Positions 11,658 through 23,760 of a DNA stretch of 64,000 nucleotides are shown here, one piece after another. Origin of the DNA: Ziziphus jujuba (Eukaryota; Streptophyta; Magnoliopsida; Rosales; Rhamnaceae). Both the position numbers and the translations under genes were made by a program. The DNA lies in NCBI RefSeq assembly GCF_031755915.1, contig NC_083383.1:24169001-24233000 (forward strand), written 5' to 3'. Position 1 is the first letter of the stretch. Each line of letters starts with the position of its first letter. Below the pieces are notes generated by a model, which saw only the letters and a program-made list of their open reading frames with translations, did no database searches and was not told the DNA's origin.

Positions 11658-12857
11658 ATTGATGTTAATATTATTATTATTATATATATATATATATATA
11701 TTGGGGAATAAGTCATCAGATACGTACGATGGATACAATATTGAGATTAGAAATCAAGACATCTATGATGCCTATTTGGTGAAAATATAAGGAAGAAATG
11801 TTAAAGAGAATTGTATCCATTCGACACTGTTCCTAAGTTCTTGTTATCTATTTTGCTGGTTTAAAAATTTCAAAGATTTGAAAAATCAATGACTACACTT
11901 TAAAGGTTAATAAATTTGATATATCACAAATTGAAATATAATTTATCAATGTTTTAGATCCAGAGAATATAGTATTACTGTATTATAGTTTATTGATTGG
12001 AATGTTTTGACACATGATCATTTTTTTTTATTAAGCTTGTGTTAGCCGTAACACACTCTTGTTATAATTATTTTATTATTAGATATGAACTTAAATGAAA
12101 CCGAAATGTAAAAAGATGATTCATAATTTTAAAAAATTGAAAAATATATGCTATAAAAAAAATTAAAAAAAGAAGGATTATTTAGAAATTTACCCATTAA
12201 TAATAACATAGCAATGTTGAATCCATTCAGCCAAAACCAAAAAAAAAAAAAAAAAAATCATTAATAAATCAAATATTATTACACCCTCTTTTAGTATACC
12301 TTGCTAAAATATTATAAATTCACCAAAAAAGGGAAAAAAAATACTAAAATATAATATATATTTGAGTTGATCTGGTTGGCCGGCCAATTCAATCAAATCA
12401 CCAACTTTCTATTATATGTTTGAGGAATGGGGACCCCAAAAGACACCATCAATATTGCAACAAGTGGCCTTCCCTCAGGCTCAAAAACAATATGGCCCGG
12501 TCACCAATACTAAATACTTCAACTTCGCACCTCTCCACCCAAAAAAAAAAAAAAAAAAAAAAGGCCACCAAATCCTTCTAATTAATTTGCTACAATATCT
12601 ATGGCAACCCCTAGCCCAATATTGATATGCATCGTACAAAACTAATCAAACTTAAATTCATTATATAACAATCTTTATTATTGACCCAAAAAAAAAAAAA
12701 AAAAAAATCTGTGCAGTAAGTACATATCCCACGTACTAATCACCCAAAAAAAAAAAAAAAATAGTACATATCCCAATTACTTCAAACCATAACTTTTTTT
12801 ATATTGTAAACTATGTAGTGTTTGGTCGTTTTTCTTGTATAACTATACTTTACCAAA
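11658..12857. other. Intergenic DNA downstream of the minus-strand ERF gene
   Basis: AT-rich, with A-runs at 12239-12257, 12541-12562, 12690-12707 and 12746-12761. No gene is seen. The part next to 12858 should hold the 3' UTR and poly(A) signals of the ERF gene on the minus strand. The first bases after its stop (TTAATTTGGTAAAGT) match the start of the paralogue's 3' flank, so a little 3' UTR homology remains. Confidence 0.6.
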
Positions 12858-13412
12858 TTAAGGATCCCAAAGAGATTCATTCTGCACATCCTCCCACTCA
12901 TTCTCTTCATTAACCTCATTAGAGAACATTGTTGACTCCTCCACCATGAGTGCCTCCGCCATTTGCATCCACATCTTCGGCGAGTCCAACGGCGATTCAT
13001 TGATAGCCTGAATTTGGCTGGGCGACAACCTCACCGTGACCGGCGCAACATTGGAGCCCGAACTACTGCCGCAATCCGGCTCAGCTGCCGCCGGAGTAGA
13101 ACTAAGTCTCAGCCGCAACGCTCCCTCATGTGCCGCCTTTCGTATGTCTTCAGCATTGGAACTCAATGGCTGGGGCAAGCTATTAGCCAGCTGAGGGAAA
13201 TTGAGCCTGGCGTCGTGGCCGCGGAAATGCAGTGCGGCCACGTCGTAGGCTGTGGCCGCCATCTCCGGCGTGTCGAAACTCCCCAACCAAATCCGGTTTT
13301 TCTTGCCGGGTTCGCGAATCTCGGAAACCCATTTCCCCCATTTTCTCTTGCGAACCCCCCGGTAGCTAGAACTGGCGGTACCAAGGCTGCTGCTAGTATT
13401 CGGTTCTCCCAT
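12858..13412 (-). CDS. DREB-type AP2/ERF transcription factor, ERF021-like, copy 1 (184 aa)
   Basis: Intronless gene for a nuclear DNA-binding transcription factor of the AP2/ERF family. The single AP2 domain spans about residues 17-73 ([12 protein letters not shown] ... ARLNFP), with the WLG and AYD motifs intact. Val29 and Glu34 sit at AP2 positions 14 and 19, the DREB signature for DRE/CRT-type (CCGAC) elements. The C-terminal part has a MWMQMAEAL helix and an acidic tail ending ESLWDP, as in small group III (DREB A-4) factors. I chose the ATG at 13412; a longer frame begins only at TTG, and the paralogue also starts at this ATG. Protein and context resemble Arabidopsis ERF021 (At1g71450) most, but ERF020, ERF022 and ERF023 are alternatives. 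It is divergent from its paralogue at 39901. No frame damage is seen, so it is probably functional. Confidence 0.93.
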   Translation of the reverse strand: MGEPNTSSSLGTASSSYRGVRKRKWGKWVSEIREPGKKNRIWLGSFDTPEMAATAYDVAALHFRGHDARLNFPQLANSLPQPLSSNAEDIRKAAHEGALRLRLSSTPAAAEPDCGSSSGSNVAPVTVRLSPSQIQAINESPLDSPKMWMQMAEALMVEESTMFSNEVNEENEWEDVQNESLWDP

Positions 13413-13416
13413 GCAT
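13393..13416 (-). other. Overlapping upstream ORF (MHGRTEY, 8 codons with stop)
   Basis: The main ATG lies in ATGCATGG, giving an out-of-frame ATG four bases upstream. Its frame stops at TAG inside the coding region. The same arrangement, with a nearly identical peptide (MHGRTKY), is present in the paralogue. The first ATG has C at +4 and the main one G at +4, so leaky scanning could pass it. It may reduce translation; this is inference. Confidence 0.6.
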
Positions 13417-13910
13417 GCACAAAACAAAAAGATAGAAAAATCTGGGTATTGTTGCTAAAAGACTGAAATTTTAGCTTATATTGTGTGTTATCCAGTTATG
13501 TGTACATATATAGGTGTATTTATAGGTGTGGATATAAAAGATTTTGATTGAAACGTGGAGACTTAACGTGCCTCGAAAGCTAGCTTCCAAGTACCTGCAC
13601 AAAGTGAAAATATAGGTTTCTGGACCATTCAAAGTGAAGGAAAATGAATATTGAATTTTTTTTTTTTTTTTAACCTTTGACATAATAATTATTTGTAAAA
13701 TTTTCAAGCTTTATTGACCAATCACATGTTACCAAGTTATGGATTTTCAAGTGCTGAGTTTGGTGAATGGAAAAAAATTAAAATGGAAGACATCGAAGCA
13801 AAATAAAGAAACCCACTTATCGGATAAAAATCCCAAACAAAAACACGGGATAACATATGAAAATACCCCCAACAAATACAATTCCCTGTTGGGAAACGCG
13901 GTTTAATTTG
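13413..13910 (-). promoter_or_regulatory. Promoter and leader of ERF copy 1, conserved with copy 2
   Basis: Blocks shared with the copy 2 upstream region, in the same order: AACCGCG...ACAGGGAA...GTTGGG (13860-13907), ATTCACCA...GGTAACATGTGATTGGT (about 13715-13772, with an inverted CCAAT), TTTTCACTTTGTGCA (about 13590-13605), TCTCCACGTTTCAATCA (about 13545-13562) and TATATCCACACCT (about 13526-13538). A TATAAATA box lies at 13518-13525, about 105 bases before the ATG, matched by TATATAAG in copy 2. Confidence 0.7.
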
Positions 13911-15768
13911 GGTTGACCCAATTGAGGCTCATATATATGTCATTTATTGGACCCCACTAGTCCTCATGAAATCTTTACAAGCCTAGAGATTGAGTCGTTG
14001 GTTTTGCATGATAAAAATATCCTTTACATAACTAGGAACTTTTTTCAACTCGTTTTGATAAAAATAATATTTTGGATTATTCAGAGTACTCATATAGCTG
14101 AGCAAGTTAAAAATATCAATAAGTTACATAGTAGCGAATCTGACTTTAGAACTAAATGTGTCTGAAATGTTCGATTTTTAAATTACCGAATAAAACTAAA
14201 TAAAATTTTTATTGGTGCGTCGATGAGATATTTTAAATGTTTAGTTGAAACTCAAATCAGGGTTGATAGGCCATATTTGCTGCGGCATAACCCATATATA
14301 GGTTATTTCAAAAAAAAGAAAAAAAGAAAAAAAAACATATATACGTGTGTACTTAATTTAAAGGGATTGAAGATTTTATATAATGATTTTTAATTATATA
14401 TACATACTCTAATAGAATATATATATATATATATATATAACGATTTTTGTGGATTATCAATATACGTTTCCTTTCAAATATATATATATATATATATATG
14501 CATATGACCACTCTGTGACTTTGTATATTAATATATTATATACATATATATAACACATAATCCTAAAGGATCTCTCTTCTTTTTTAATATAATATTTATC
14601 TCTTTTCTCGCGAGAATAAAAAACAAAAGACAAATCCTAAAGGATTGACACGGCCAAAAACCTTACAAGGCTAAAAGTCATTTAATTTTTTGTTTGGCAA
14701 TCAAAAGCATTTAATTTGACCAATGGGATCATGCATGGAGATATTTTCTTTTCTTAAAAAGATGGATAGAGATATTGACTGATGCTTTTTTTCGTTTATG
14801 TCGGAAAGCAGCATGCTTTATGTTGAATTAATTCAATGACAAAACAGCAGAAGACTGTAGGATTAATTGTAAGTTTATCCATCAATGTCATATATATTTA
14901 TGTGTAATTTATTAGCGGTTCTATCCATACTATAGTTACTACCAACCCTATATTCTTAATGATATTTTTATAATCTAAGAATACATATTAAGAGTCAGCA
15001 ATATCCTTAAACCTTTAAACCTGAAAAAAAAATAAAGAAAAATAACAATTATTATTTACTATACTATTATTTGATGTTTTAGAAAAATATTAAAATCTAA
15101 AAATGAAAAATTAAATATGCAACTATTTTTTATGATTTATTTATTATGTTTTTGTCTGTTTTTCAGTTAATTTATTATGTGCGTTCTTTTTATTCATTCC
15201 AACCATTTGCTTCTGAACTCAAATTAGTATGATTTATATAATCTGGAGAACAAGAACGAATTTACCAGGCCCAGCACCCCTCACCCACCTCCCCCTCAAT
15301 TTTTTTCTTTTTTTAATTTTTAAAATTTTATTTTATCAATCTTTATTCATTAATTGCACCTGCTGTGCCCGCAGCCGCCCCCGCCCCCACCCCCTTCCGC
15401 TTCTCACCCAAATCACGGGAAGAAGTTTCATTCCTTTCCTTTTCTTCTTTTTATTTATTTATTTTTTTTCCATTTTTCTTGATTTGTTTTTTGTTTTATA
15501 ATACAATAGTCAAAGTTTCTGTTCGACCCAAAAAAAAGTTACTCTCGTTAGATATTGTTTAAAATATAAACGCTTTTAGGGTTTGCGCATTATTTTAACC
15601 TACAACCCGCTTTTTTTGAGAAAATAAATAAACTTTTCACTGGGGCTGTTATAATCACATATATTTATTATTTAATTTTTTTATGTTATTAGATTAGTAT
15701 AGTGTTACGTATTATTAGTAAAAGTTTTATGTAGTTCACTTACAATTGTATTAATCAATATTAGTTTT
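13911..15768. other. AT-rich intergenic DNA
   Basis: Contains TA microsatellites near 14418-14440 and 14480-14500 and a C-rich patch at 15270-15420. No gene is supported; the short open frames have low-complexity compositions. Confidence 0.5.
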
Positions 15769-16200
15769 AAAGGGGTGTATTCAATTTAAAATTTTAAAAA
15801 TTTTAAAAATTTAAAAATATTCGATTTAGATTTTAAAAGAGTTCATACAAGTTTAATGATATTCAATTAAGATTTTGATGGATTTTATAAAAGTCCATTA
15901 AAATCTAAATATATTCAATTAAAACTTTATAAAATTCTTTTAAAATTTGATGGTATTTAAAAAGTCAATGATTTTAAAAAATTTTAAAAAATAATAGATT
16001 TTAATGGATTTGAAAAAATTTTAACAATGAAATTGTGAAGAAAATTGTCAATATAAAATTCAGCTTTAAATTCAAAGATTTCATTAGATTCTTATAAAAT
16101 CTTTATGGAGTCTATAGAATTCCATAACAATCCATCAAATCCTTTCAAATCTATAACTCATTTTAAATCCATTAAATTCTAAATTGAATACATCCTCTTT
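15769..16200. mobile_element. MITE with GGGGTGTATTCAATTT-type inverted ends
   Basis: The left end reads AGGGGTGTATTCAATTTA and the right end, reverse-complemented, reads AGAGGATGTATTCAATTTAG, giving imperfect terminal inverted repeats of about 25 bp. The roughly 430-bp body is AT-rich with many AAAATTTT and TGGATTT segments in both orientations, so it can fold back on itself. There is no ORF. It is a non-autonomous DNA transposon. Flanks are TTTTA-rich, so the target duplication length cannot be fixed and the superfamily is left open. Confidence 0.7.
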
Positions 16201-16935
16201 AGTGTTCGAGCAGGATTAAAGTTTGTTGAGGTTTTTTAGCTTAGTTAGGCTTTTACCTATTTTTTAAGATTATATTGTTTTAGTGCAACCTATCTATTTA
16301 GGTTGTTTTGTGGACATAAAGTGTGGATTATTAAGATTGTGACAATCACATCATTGAGTTGATCTTACGTCATGTTAAGATAATGGTAAAATTAGTAGGA
16401 ATCTAATTTTCTTGAGAAAGTGATAACTTTCTTTTGTTTGGATATTTATTGTGAGGTGGAAAAATATGGACCCAGGAAATTAAATTCCCACCAATGTCGG
16501 AAAATATATAGGAAAGTTGTTCCCACCTATAAAGATGTCATTTAGAGAATCCCAGATAAAATAATTTTAATTTTTTTTAAAAATACATATTTACCCTTAA
16601 TTTATTATACAATATTAAATTTAATTACTCACAAGTCTCAACTTTCCTATTACTCACCAAACATACCAAGAGAAAAATTAATTCTCAGTAATCTAAATTC
16701 CAAGAATCAGTTTCCCTCTCAACTTTGACACTTCCCAAACAGGACATTAGGGATGTCAGTTCCTCGAAGAATCTATTTAATCTTTTTCATCTTGTTTTAA
16801 TTTTTAAATATTTTAGTTACCAAATGGGTTTCTAATAGGTCTTTCTCTTGCAATAAGGTTTCAATCTTTATTAAATTTCTAGCTTCAACAGAACTAAAAT
16901 CTCTATCAATTGCTATTGAACATCTGTGTTGAATC
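16201..16935. other. Intergenic DNA, nothing recognised
   Basis: AT-rich. I see no coding frame, RNA gene or element ends. The part at 16440-16760 looks like unique sequence. Confidence 0.4.
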
Positions 16936-17030
16936 AATTTTTGTATGTTAGCAAATTTTAATGAGTTAAAATACTTATTTTTAATTTTTGTATGTTAGCA
17001 AATTTTAATGAGTTAAAATACTTAGTTTTA
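16936..17030 (+). repeat. Tandem duplication, 47-bp unit, two copies
   Basis: AATTTTTGTATGTTAGCAAA starts at 16936 and again at 16983. The copies match nearly perfectly through AAAATACTTA, indicating a recent local slip. Confidence 0.9.
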
Positions 17031-17274
17031 AGAGTTTGTCTCGTCAGTACAGAAGTATAAAAAACAAATCCTAATTAGATATGGTAAGTGACTTAAAGAT
17101 ATTTTTTTTAATTATTTAGTATATATATATATATATATAATGTTCCATAATATTTTTGTTTTTCTCTGACCTTTATATTTTTATCTATTTTTATACTTGC
17201 AGTATTTTGACTTTCATTTTAAATGATTTTAATAAAATTTATGAAAATCAAAATACTTAGTTTGACCAATATTT

Positions 17275-17570
17275 TATTGTTGTTCGAACAACTATTTTCC
17301 ATGTTCATTTAGAGACTAGTGGATTTGATATTTTTTTCAAAAACATTTGATATTTTTTAAACAATGTCTCACCCACATGTTTGATTCTTAATGCTAGATC
17401 TCTGTTGTTCAAATAACATCCTATGTTGTTCGAACAACAGCTTGCCACATGTCATCTTCTTATTTCAAGATCTAATCTTGTTTAACAACATCTGGATACT
17501 TAGCAGGCATTATTTTGAATTTTATACATTATTTAAACAAGCTCTCTATGATGTTCAAACAATGTATTTG
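17275..17570. repeat. Cluster of GTTGTTCGAACAAC-like palindromes
   Basis: A perfect 14-bp palindrome GTTGTTCGAACAAC is at 17425-17438. Partial copies lie at about 17279 (TGTTCGAACAAC), 17404 (GTTGTTCAAATAAC) and 17551 (GTTCAAACAA). No protein gene is evident around them. The cluster could be the debris of a fold-back element. Confidence 0.45.
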
Positions 17571-18184
17571 TATTTGATAAAACCCTATATTTTCCTCAAA
17601 TTTTGGTGTGAAGAGAAAGAGGTCTAAGAACCCCATTAATGGTAGCTTGGTTTTTATAGTTATTAGGAGTATTAGAGCTCTAAGATTGATTTTCAAACAC
17701 TTTTTGATGCTTTTCTTGACAATTCGTTAATCTTTCCATAGTTTTTCTATGTTTTATTTGTGATTTATCATTTATCATCTAGTGAGAGAATTCCTTAAGT
17801 TTTCCCACCAATACCCTAAAACCTATTTCCATATCATATCTGTGTTATTCTTCAGGATTCGTTGCAATAAAATCTTGGAATAGAAGTACCCTTATAAGAT
17901 GACCATTGCAACGGTGGTAGTGATGTTGGACCCTTGCAAGGGAGGCCATGAAAATAGAGCCACAGTGTGGTCCTTCCAAGGAGTAGCATCTGTAATGGTT
18001 TAAGCTTAAGGCCATTGTGTTCAGAATTAGAAAACCCAATCACCCTATTATCAAAGTGGCTGTGAATGTTTGTATTATAAGATTATAAACACTTTGTATT
18101 AGCTACCTGTGTTCAAAAATTTCACCTTGTTCTATGTTTTGGTATAGTGTATATATAGGTGTCATTACAACAATTCTTAATCTA
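17571..18184. other. Intergenic DNA, nothing recognised
   Basis: Mixed-composition sequence. Two overlapping short minus-strand frames at about 17845-18043 read the same bases and show no known motif. Confidence 0.4.
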
Positions 18185-18262
18185 AAGAGGACAAGGGCCT
18201 ATTTCGAATCCACAACCTCATGGATGTGGATGTGACAGGCATTACCATTTAAGCCAAACTCA
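18185..18262 (-). mobile_element. tRNA-derived SINE-like fragment
   Basis: On the minus strand TTGGCTTAAATGGTAATGCC resembles a tRNA A box (TGGCnnAGTGG). About 30 bases further on, GGTTGTGGATTCGAAAT resembles a B box (GGTTCGAnTCC). It cannot form a full tRNA. A tRNA-related head followed by a short unrelated tail is the plan of plant SINEs. The 3' end and any target duplication are not clear. Confidence 0.45.
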
Positions 18263-18357
18263 CTTGATATGTTATGATATAGTATTTGAGTGAATTTAGA
18301 AGATAAAAGGTTAACTTAGTTAGCATTTTTTAACTAATCCGAATTATTTTGACATTT

Positions 18358-18958
18358 CAAGGCCATGGATAACCTATGAGGTAGAGAAGCTCATGAATCA
18401 TGATCAAGCAAACCACTAAGTTTGCATATGGGTTTTACAGCTCATGGTGAATTATTAAAAAAAAAAAAAAATACACTCTACTTTAAACGTAGTACTCCAA
18501 TATTGCCAAATTTTAACATTAGTACTCCAATATCAAATACCAAAACTAGTAATGCGAAATTTTAAAATATATTTAATTAAGTTGTTTTTCTTTTATAGTA
18601 AGGCCCATATCATAAAATGGGACCCACTATTAAATCTTTCTTTTACATTATTTTAAGAAATAGGGCCCACAACCATAGAATAATAATGTCAAACATTATG
18701 CTACACCATTGGCAAATTCAGGCACTCCCTATTGGAGAGGCCAAAATGGAAAGTAATGCCAAATTATGGCAATGACATTGTCCTAATGGCAATGCCTTTG
18801 CAAATGCTATAAAGTTATTATGTTTAAACTAAAGCTCAATGACTCGTTATAAATGGTATTTTAATAATTTCAAGCCATAGATAGCCTATGAGGTAAGGGG
18901 GCTCATGACTATGTAAATCACTTAGTTTGCATATGGATTCCATATCTCATGGTGATAT
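18358..18958 (+). repeat. Direct repeat pair (about 95 bp) flanking a 410-bp segment
   Basis: The segment from CAAGGCCATGGATAACCTAT (18358) through CAGCTCATGGTGA recurs at about 18862 as CAAGCCATAGATAGCCTAT through ATCTCATGGTGA. The enclosed segment has repeated AGTACTCCAATAT and several GGCAAAT/ATTTGGC motifs in both orientations. It could be a small terminally repeated element or a local duplication. No ORF. Confidence 0.7.
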
Positions 18959-18959
18959 G

Positions 18960-19765
18960 TAAAACCCCACATAAAATATAAAAATAGTTGTTTATGTCAA
19001 GTTTCGAAGAGCTTTTCTTTTTATATATAAAAAGATAGTTGAAATGGTAAAAATTGGTATGCTATAGCAACTTTAAATGGTGGATTAACATAGGATAGTG
19101 ATTTGCCCCACCTAACCCAATATTCATGGTACCCCACCCTTAATGAGGGGATTTTTCCTCAGGTAATCGACATATCGTGAAAAGGCAGGGTAATAAGATC
19201 CCTGCCTTGGTATATATGTTTTTATTTTTATTTTATTTTTATTTTATTTTATTCCTCCATTACACTTTAATGATGTAAACGAAATCTCTAAATCTAAACC
19301 AAAAAAAAATTGCATTAACCTTCAGTTTTCACCCTTTATGGGGCCTTCACCTTTTCAACCTTCACTCACAACCATAGTCGTTAACATAGAACAATGACCA
19401 CCACTGTCGATGCATAAGATGATCACAATTGTTTTTCTCTTGGAACATTTTGTCACTTCCCTCTTCATCTCCCTTCACAACAATAAATTCTAGTAAAATA
19501 TTAAACTTTAGAAGCATTTTTGTCCAACAAAATAGCTCAGAAGTAGTTTATCTTGTAGTGGGTCAAAGTGGAAGCTTGAGAGGATAAATAGTTGTATCAT
19601 TTTGTGTTGTGAGGTAGTAGTTGCCAAGAAAGAAGCTAGCAATACTTTTGGTGAGAAATTTGAGTATCAACTCAAGGTGGGTTTCTTTCATTTTCTATAA
19701 AGTTGTTTTCTTTTTGTGTTCCAAAGATTGGGAATATACCTTAAAGTTTAAACCTTATGTATTAT
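18960..19765. other. Intergenic DNA, nothing recognised
   Basis: AT-rich, with an ATTTT-type low-complexity run near 19216-19250. No gene is supported. Confidence 0.4.
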
Positions 19766-22100
19766 TGAGAGGACCACTCTTGAAGTCCTTTACGGATGCT
19801 CGAAGTGGTCATGCCTAAGGAAACCCTACTACATTAATACTGAAACTCTAGTGAGATCTCTCTATAAATCGAAAATAACCCAACAATACAAATAAAATAA
19901 TAAGCACTACTCAAGGGTTCCCACCTAAAATCAACAACAACCATAACAACAATAAATCACACTACCATGATCTCACTATCAACCTCTACCAATCCAAATC
20001 AAGGGTAAGATCCAAGTCCCAAAGAAATACAAATGAAATATAGAGTTATACATATTAAATTAATCTATCAAAGCAACTAAAAGAAGTATATAAAGATTAA
20101 AAATAAAGCAACATAAACATAAATCCAATAGTAATTGGAAAGAAAAGTTAATCAAGTGACTGAACAAAATACTAATGCAGAAGTGAAAAGGTCATGGACT
20201 AACAAAGAAGATGCCTAGACATGAAGTATAAAATCAATTAGCTAAGGCCTAGTGGAAATCAATTTAAAAATAAAATTATAAGATGAGCTAAATGAATGAA
20301 CAAATAAAATATTATTAAAAAAATCATTTTCTCTTAAAAACCTCAAGTTCACTCTTTAAAAGTTCCCTTATTTTGATAAACAATCTTCATAAAAACCATC
20401 ATTATTATCAAAACATTGCAGTTATCATAATTCATAAGATAAATAAAACAATGTCTAAAACGTCCATAATTTCATAAGTAAAATAATACTTTTATAATTC
20501 ATAGATCATATAATACCAATAACCATATATATTTTTATCCAAGTGTATGATATAATATCCATTTGTACCATAATCATTATCATAACCTATTATGTGACCA
20601 TATCTAGCATCCTTGTGTATCATAACCATTACCACAAATTAATATCCAACCCATAATTTAATATAAATAATTTATCAATATTATCCATAATCACCATAAT
20701 AAAATATTCCCACAATTACCAACATATATATATAATCATATATATTAAAACATGATTCCATAAAATAATCCTTATAATATAGCAAAAAATGATAATCAGA
20801 AATTTTCCAATAGCATAATATAAATTATATGATTATAATAGTTTCTTGGCATAATATTTATAATAATCAAATATAAAAATTCCCTAACATCATTTTTAAA
20901 TGTAAAAGTTCACTTGCAAATAATAGCTCAAACCAAATCTACTGCTGGATTGTTTCCAGTACCAATCTCTGTTTCTAAAATAATAATAGAATATTTATTA
21001 AACTCTAAAAATTCAACCAAAAACATTAGTGATACCAATGTTCTAAAATATCTCTTAAAATTTTAAATTTACTAAAATTGGACACTGAATGATTCAATTA
21101 TACTGTGAGTTTTTAATACTTGATAATCAAAATTGGAATTTTTCAACAAAGCCAATTTTATGAAACTAAACCTTCCATTAGGTCCTATTAACATCTAGTT
21201 ATATGAATCCAAATTCAATTTGATCTTAGATTATCCAAACATAGTTCAATTTTATTTAATATTAAACTAATTGATTAAAGCAAAAAAATTAATCAAACAA
21301 CGTTTAAATTTTACAAACTTTATATCAATAGAAAGTCTATAATATTAGCAAAATAATGGTATACTCACCTCAATTCAATCTTGATGTTGGTGACCCAAAA
21401 ATACAAGGACAGTTTTGATCAAACGTAATGTTGATGGATCACCAACCGTGAGATATTTTGACAAACAAAGACTAGATTCAAGCTTAGAGGGTCCAAAATA
21501 GGGGAGTAAAGGTTATAGGGTAGCTTGAAATGGCCAAGAAATTGCCAAACTCTAGCAAACTGATCAGAGCACTACCATTGGCTTTGTCAACCAAGTTTAG
21601 GCATGTCTAACTGCAGATGGGGCCTGGATTTTGAGGTTTTGGTTGTCGATGAGTGTGCTTGTAGTATATCTAGCATGTGTCATTGATGGTGGTTAGAAAA
21701 ATGGTGAAAATGACAATATATAGTTAAGTGATAGTGGACTGCGATAATAGGTAAGTTCAAACTGTGGATGATCCGATTCACAATTTGCTAGGGTTTAAGA
21801 AACATAACGGGGATTTTCTAATTTGTTTAATGATGGGCATCTTTCCCATGTATATATAGGCCTTGGACCAATTGAAAGACAAAGATTTGGATTAGTTTAG
21901 ACACAGATAAAATGCTTTTATTTAAACTTTTCATAGCTATAATTTTTTTAACCGTAGCTCAGCATTAGGTATTTCACCAATCTACATATTCATATCAATG
22001 AGCTCTATGCTATGGTGTACCGATCAAAAAAAAATTCTTAACCATAGAAAAAGTGAAACCTAGGGTCCATACACATCCAACTAGTCAAACCACTTAAAAA
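19766..22100 (-). mobile_element. Old long LTR (copy D) in reverse orientation
   Basis: Read on the minus strand, this stretch resembles the solo LTR at 7490. Near its 5' end is a block corresponding to CCGTAGCTC...CTACGAACTCGTG (plus-strand 21945-22020 here, the reverse complement of about 7610-7680 there). An ACTCACCTC/GGTGACCC block is at 21362-21390. The 3' end has GGACC...GTCCTTT...AACCCTA (19766-19830), matching the reverse of the LTR tail. Divergence is high, the left and right limits are approximate, and no target duplication is seen. No coding region is attached. Confidence 0.5.
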
Positions 22101-22394
22101 CTTAAATTATAATTTTTCTTTTTTTTTTTAAGACAAGTCATCATAGTTTTATGTTGTTTCTTATCAATAAAGTGAATATTTTCGGTTTAAATTATTTTGT
22201 GAAGCTTTGATGACATATTGGGAATGATTAAGTTGATTGGATGTCAATTTGTGAAGCTCATTCTTATTTGATGAAAGATTTTGTTTTGCTTTCACATGTG
22301 TGTTTGGCAATTGAAAATCTGAGCTTGGAACCACTTTCAAGTCAATAAGCTATTTCATCAGGTAAAAAATAAAATAAAATAATACAAGGGACAT

Positions 22395-22555
22395 AGGGTG
22401 AGGATTTAGGATCCCCATCACCAACTGGAAAATCCCTCACTCCACCCCGCCTTCTCAAGAAATGGAGAATGAACAAGGATGGGGATGATAGATCCCAATG
22501 GGGCGGGGTACAAGGGAGGCTGCCATGGGCCCACCTCATCCCGTTGCCACTCCTA
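22395..22555 (-). mobile_element. hAT-like non-autonomous element end, GC-rich
   Basis: On the minus strand from 22555 the sequence reads TAGGAGTGGCAACGGGATGA, close to the TAGGGGTGGCAA-type terminus common in plant hAT-derived elements. It is followed by GGGGCGGG/CCCCGCC-rich blocks typical of such elements. The opposite terminus is not identified. An open minus-strand frame of 111 codons across it (22342-22677) is a by-product of the repeat. Confidence 0.4.
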
Positions 22556-23195
22556 GATTGACCAGGATATTTGTATATGTTTGTGTTTATAATTTTAAAG
22601 GTATGACAGAGCTTCTGTGATCTAAGCAATGTTGATACTTGAACAAAGTCCAAGTACCTTGCCAACTCATAACACATAGGTATTTTTAAAATTAAGGTGT
22701 TATTTTTACTCTATTATTTTTCAAGTAGTTCTATTCAAACTACAAAAGTTGGTATATGCTATGCAATTTTAGTTATTTTTAAAAATTCTGACAATACATA
22801 TTAAAAAGATGTCATAAATAGCCTTCAGTACTTAAGAAAAAATATATATTTGATACACTACATACCCTCATCACTTTTATAATTACACCTACACTCATCA
22901 CATTTACAATATAGGAAAAACTCTAATTATATATGATGATTTAGGGAAAAATAAAAACCATAACAATGAAGCTCAATTATGAAGATGACAAAATAGAAGA
23001 AAAAGATAGGCAACTCATCCCTTTCAATCCTAGATATGTAAGTTTTTAGGTGTTTGTTTTCTCACAATTGGTTATCCCATCTGATTACATTCTTCATTTC
23101 TTTGTGCTCTTCATTTCTTCATTGCTCGTGTTTTTCCACGAGATCTTTTGATGAATGTTTTAAATTAAGTATGCCACAACTCTTAATGATTGTTG
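22556..23195. other. Intergenic DNA, nothing recognised
   Basis: AT-rich sequence between the hAT-like end and the minisatellite. No supported gene. Confidence 0.4.
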
Positions 23196-23760
23196 AAAAC
23201 ATACACCCAAATTCTATAAACTGGACAAGTATACATCGTCTGATAAACATATACCATACATACTACTATGGTCCAAATTATGTATACCACACCATTGGAA
23301 ATTAATTTAAGAAAATAAAAACTTACATCCAGATTCTATAAGATAGATGAATGTATGTCCTTCACTAAATATATACCACAGGCGGGTCCTATAATCTAGA
23401 CATATGCATGTTGTCTAGTAATTGTATACCATGTGCACCAATATCATCCAAATTATGTCACCTATGCCACTAAAAATTAATTTGAAAACATAAAACCATA
23501 AATTCTGGTTCTATAATCTGGAAGAAAGTATGCCATCCAGTAAATGTATACCACGCACGCCATTATTGTCCAAATTATTTATACATACCATGTCACAAGA
23601 GATTAATTTCAAAGTATAAAATCATACATTTAAATTCTATAATCTAGACAAATATTTGTCTTCCAATAAACGTACACTATGCATACCAATATCGTCCAAA
23701 TTATGTAAATCGTACTATTGGAAATTAATTTCAAAACATACAAACATACAAATTATGACA
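23196..23760 (+). repeat. Degenerate minisatellite, about 120-bp unit, roughly five copies
   Basis: The recurring order is ATTCTATAATCTGGAC, a GTATGC.TCGTC stretch, AACGTATACCATGCATACC, ATCGTCCAAATTATGTA, CACCATTGG and AAATTAATTTCAAAACATA. Starts are near 23208, 23327, 23387 (partial unit), 23512 and 23632. Copies differ by many substitutions and one unit is truncated, so the array is old. No conserved reading frame runs through it. Confidence 0.8.

Noticed and set aside
13413..13427. Five-residue N-terminal extension of ERF copy 1
   Set aside because: The longer frame starts at TTG, not ATG, and the paralogue begins exactly at the ATG equivalent to 13412.
12963..13466. 167-codon frame antisense to ERF copy 1
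   Set aside because: Shadow of the real gene; the antisense of the paralogue's AP2 region gives a similar accidental frame.
22342..22677. 111-codon minus-strand frame
   Set aside because: Driven by GC-rich repeat sequence of a hAT-like element; no recognisable protein.
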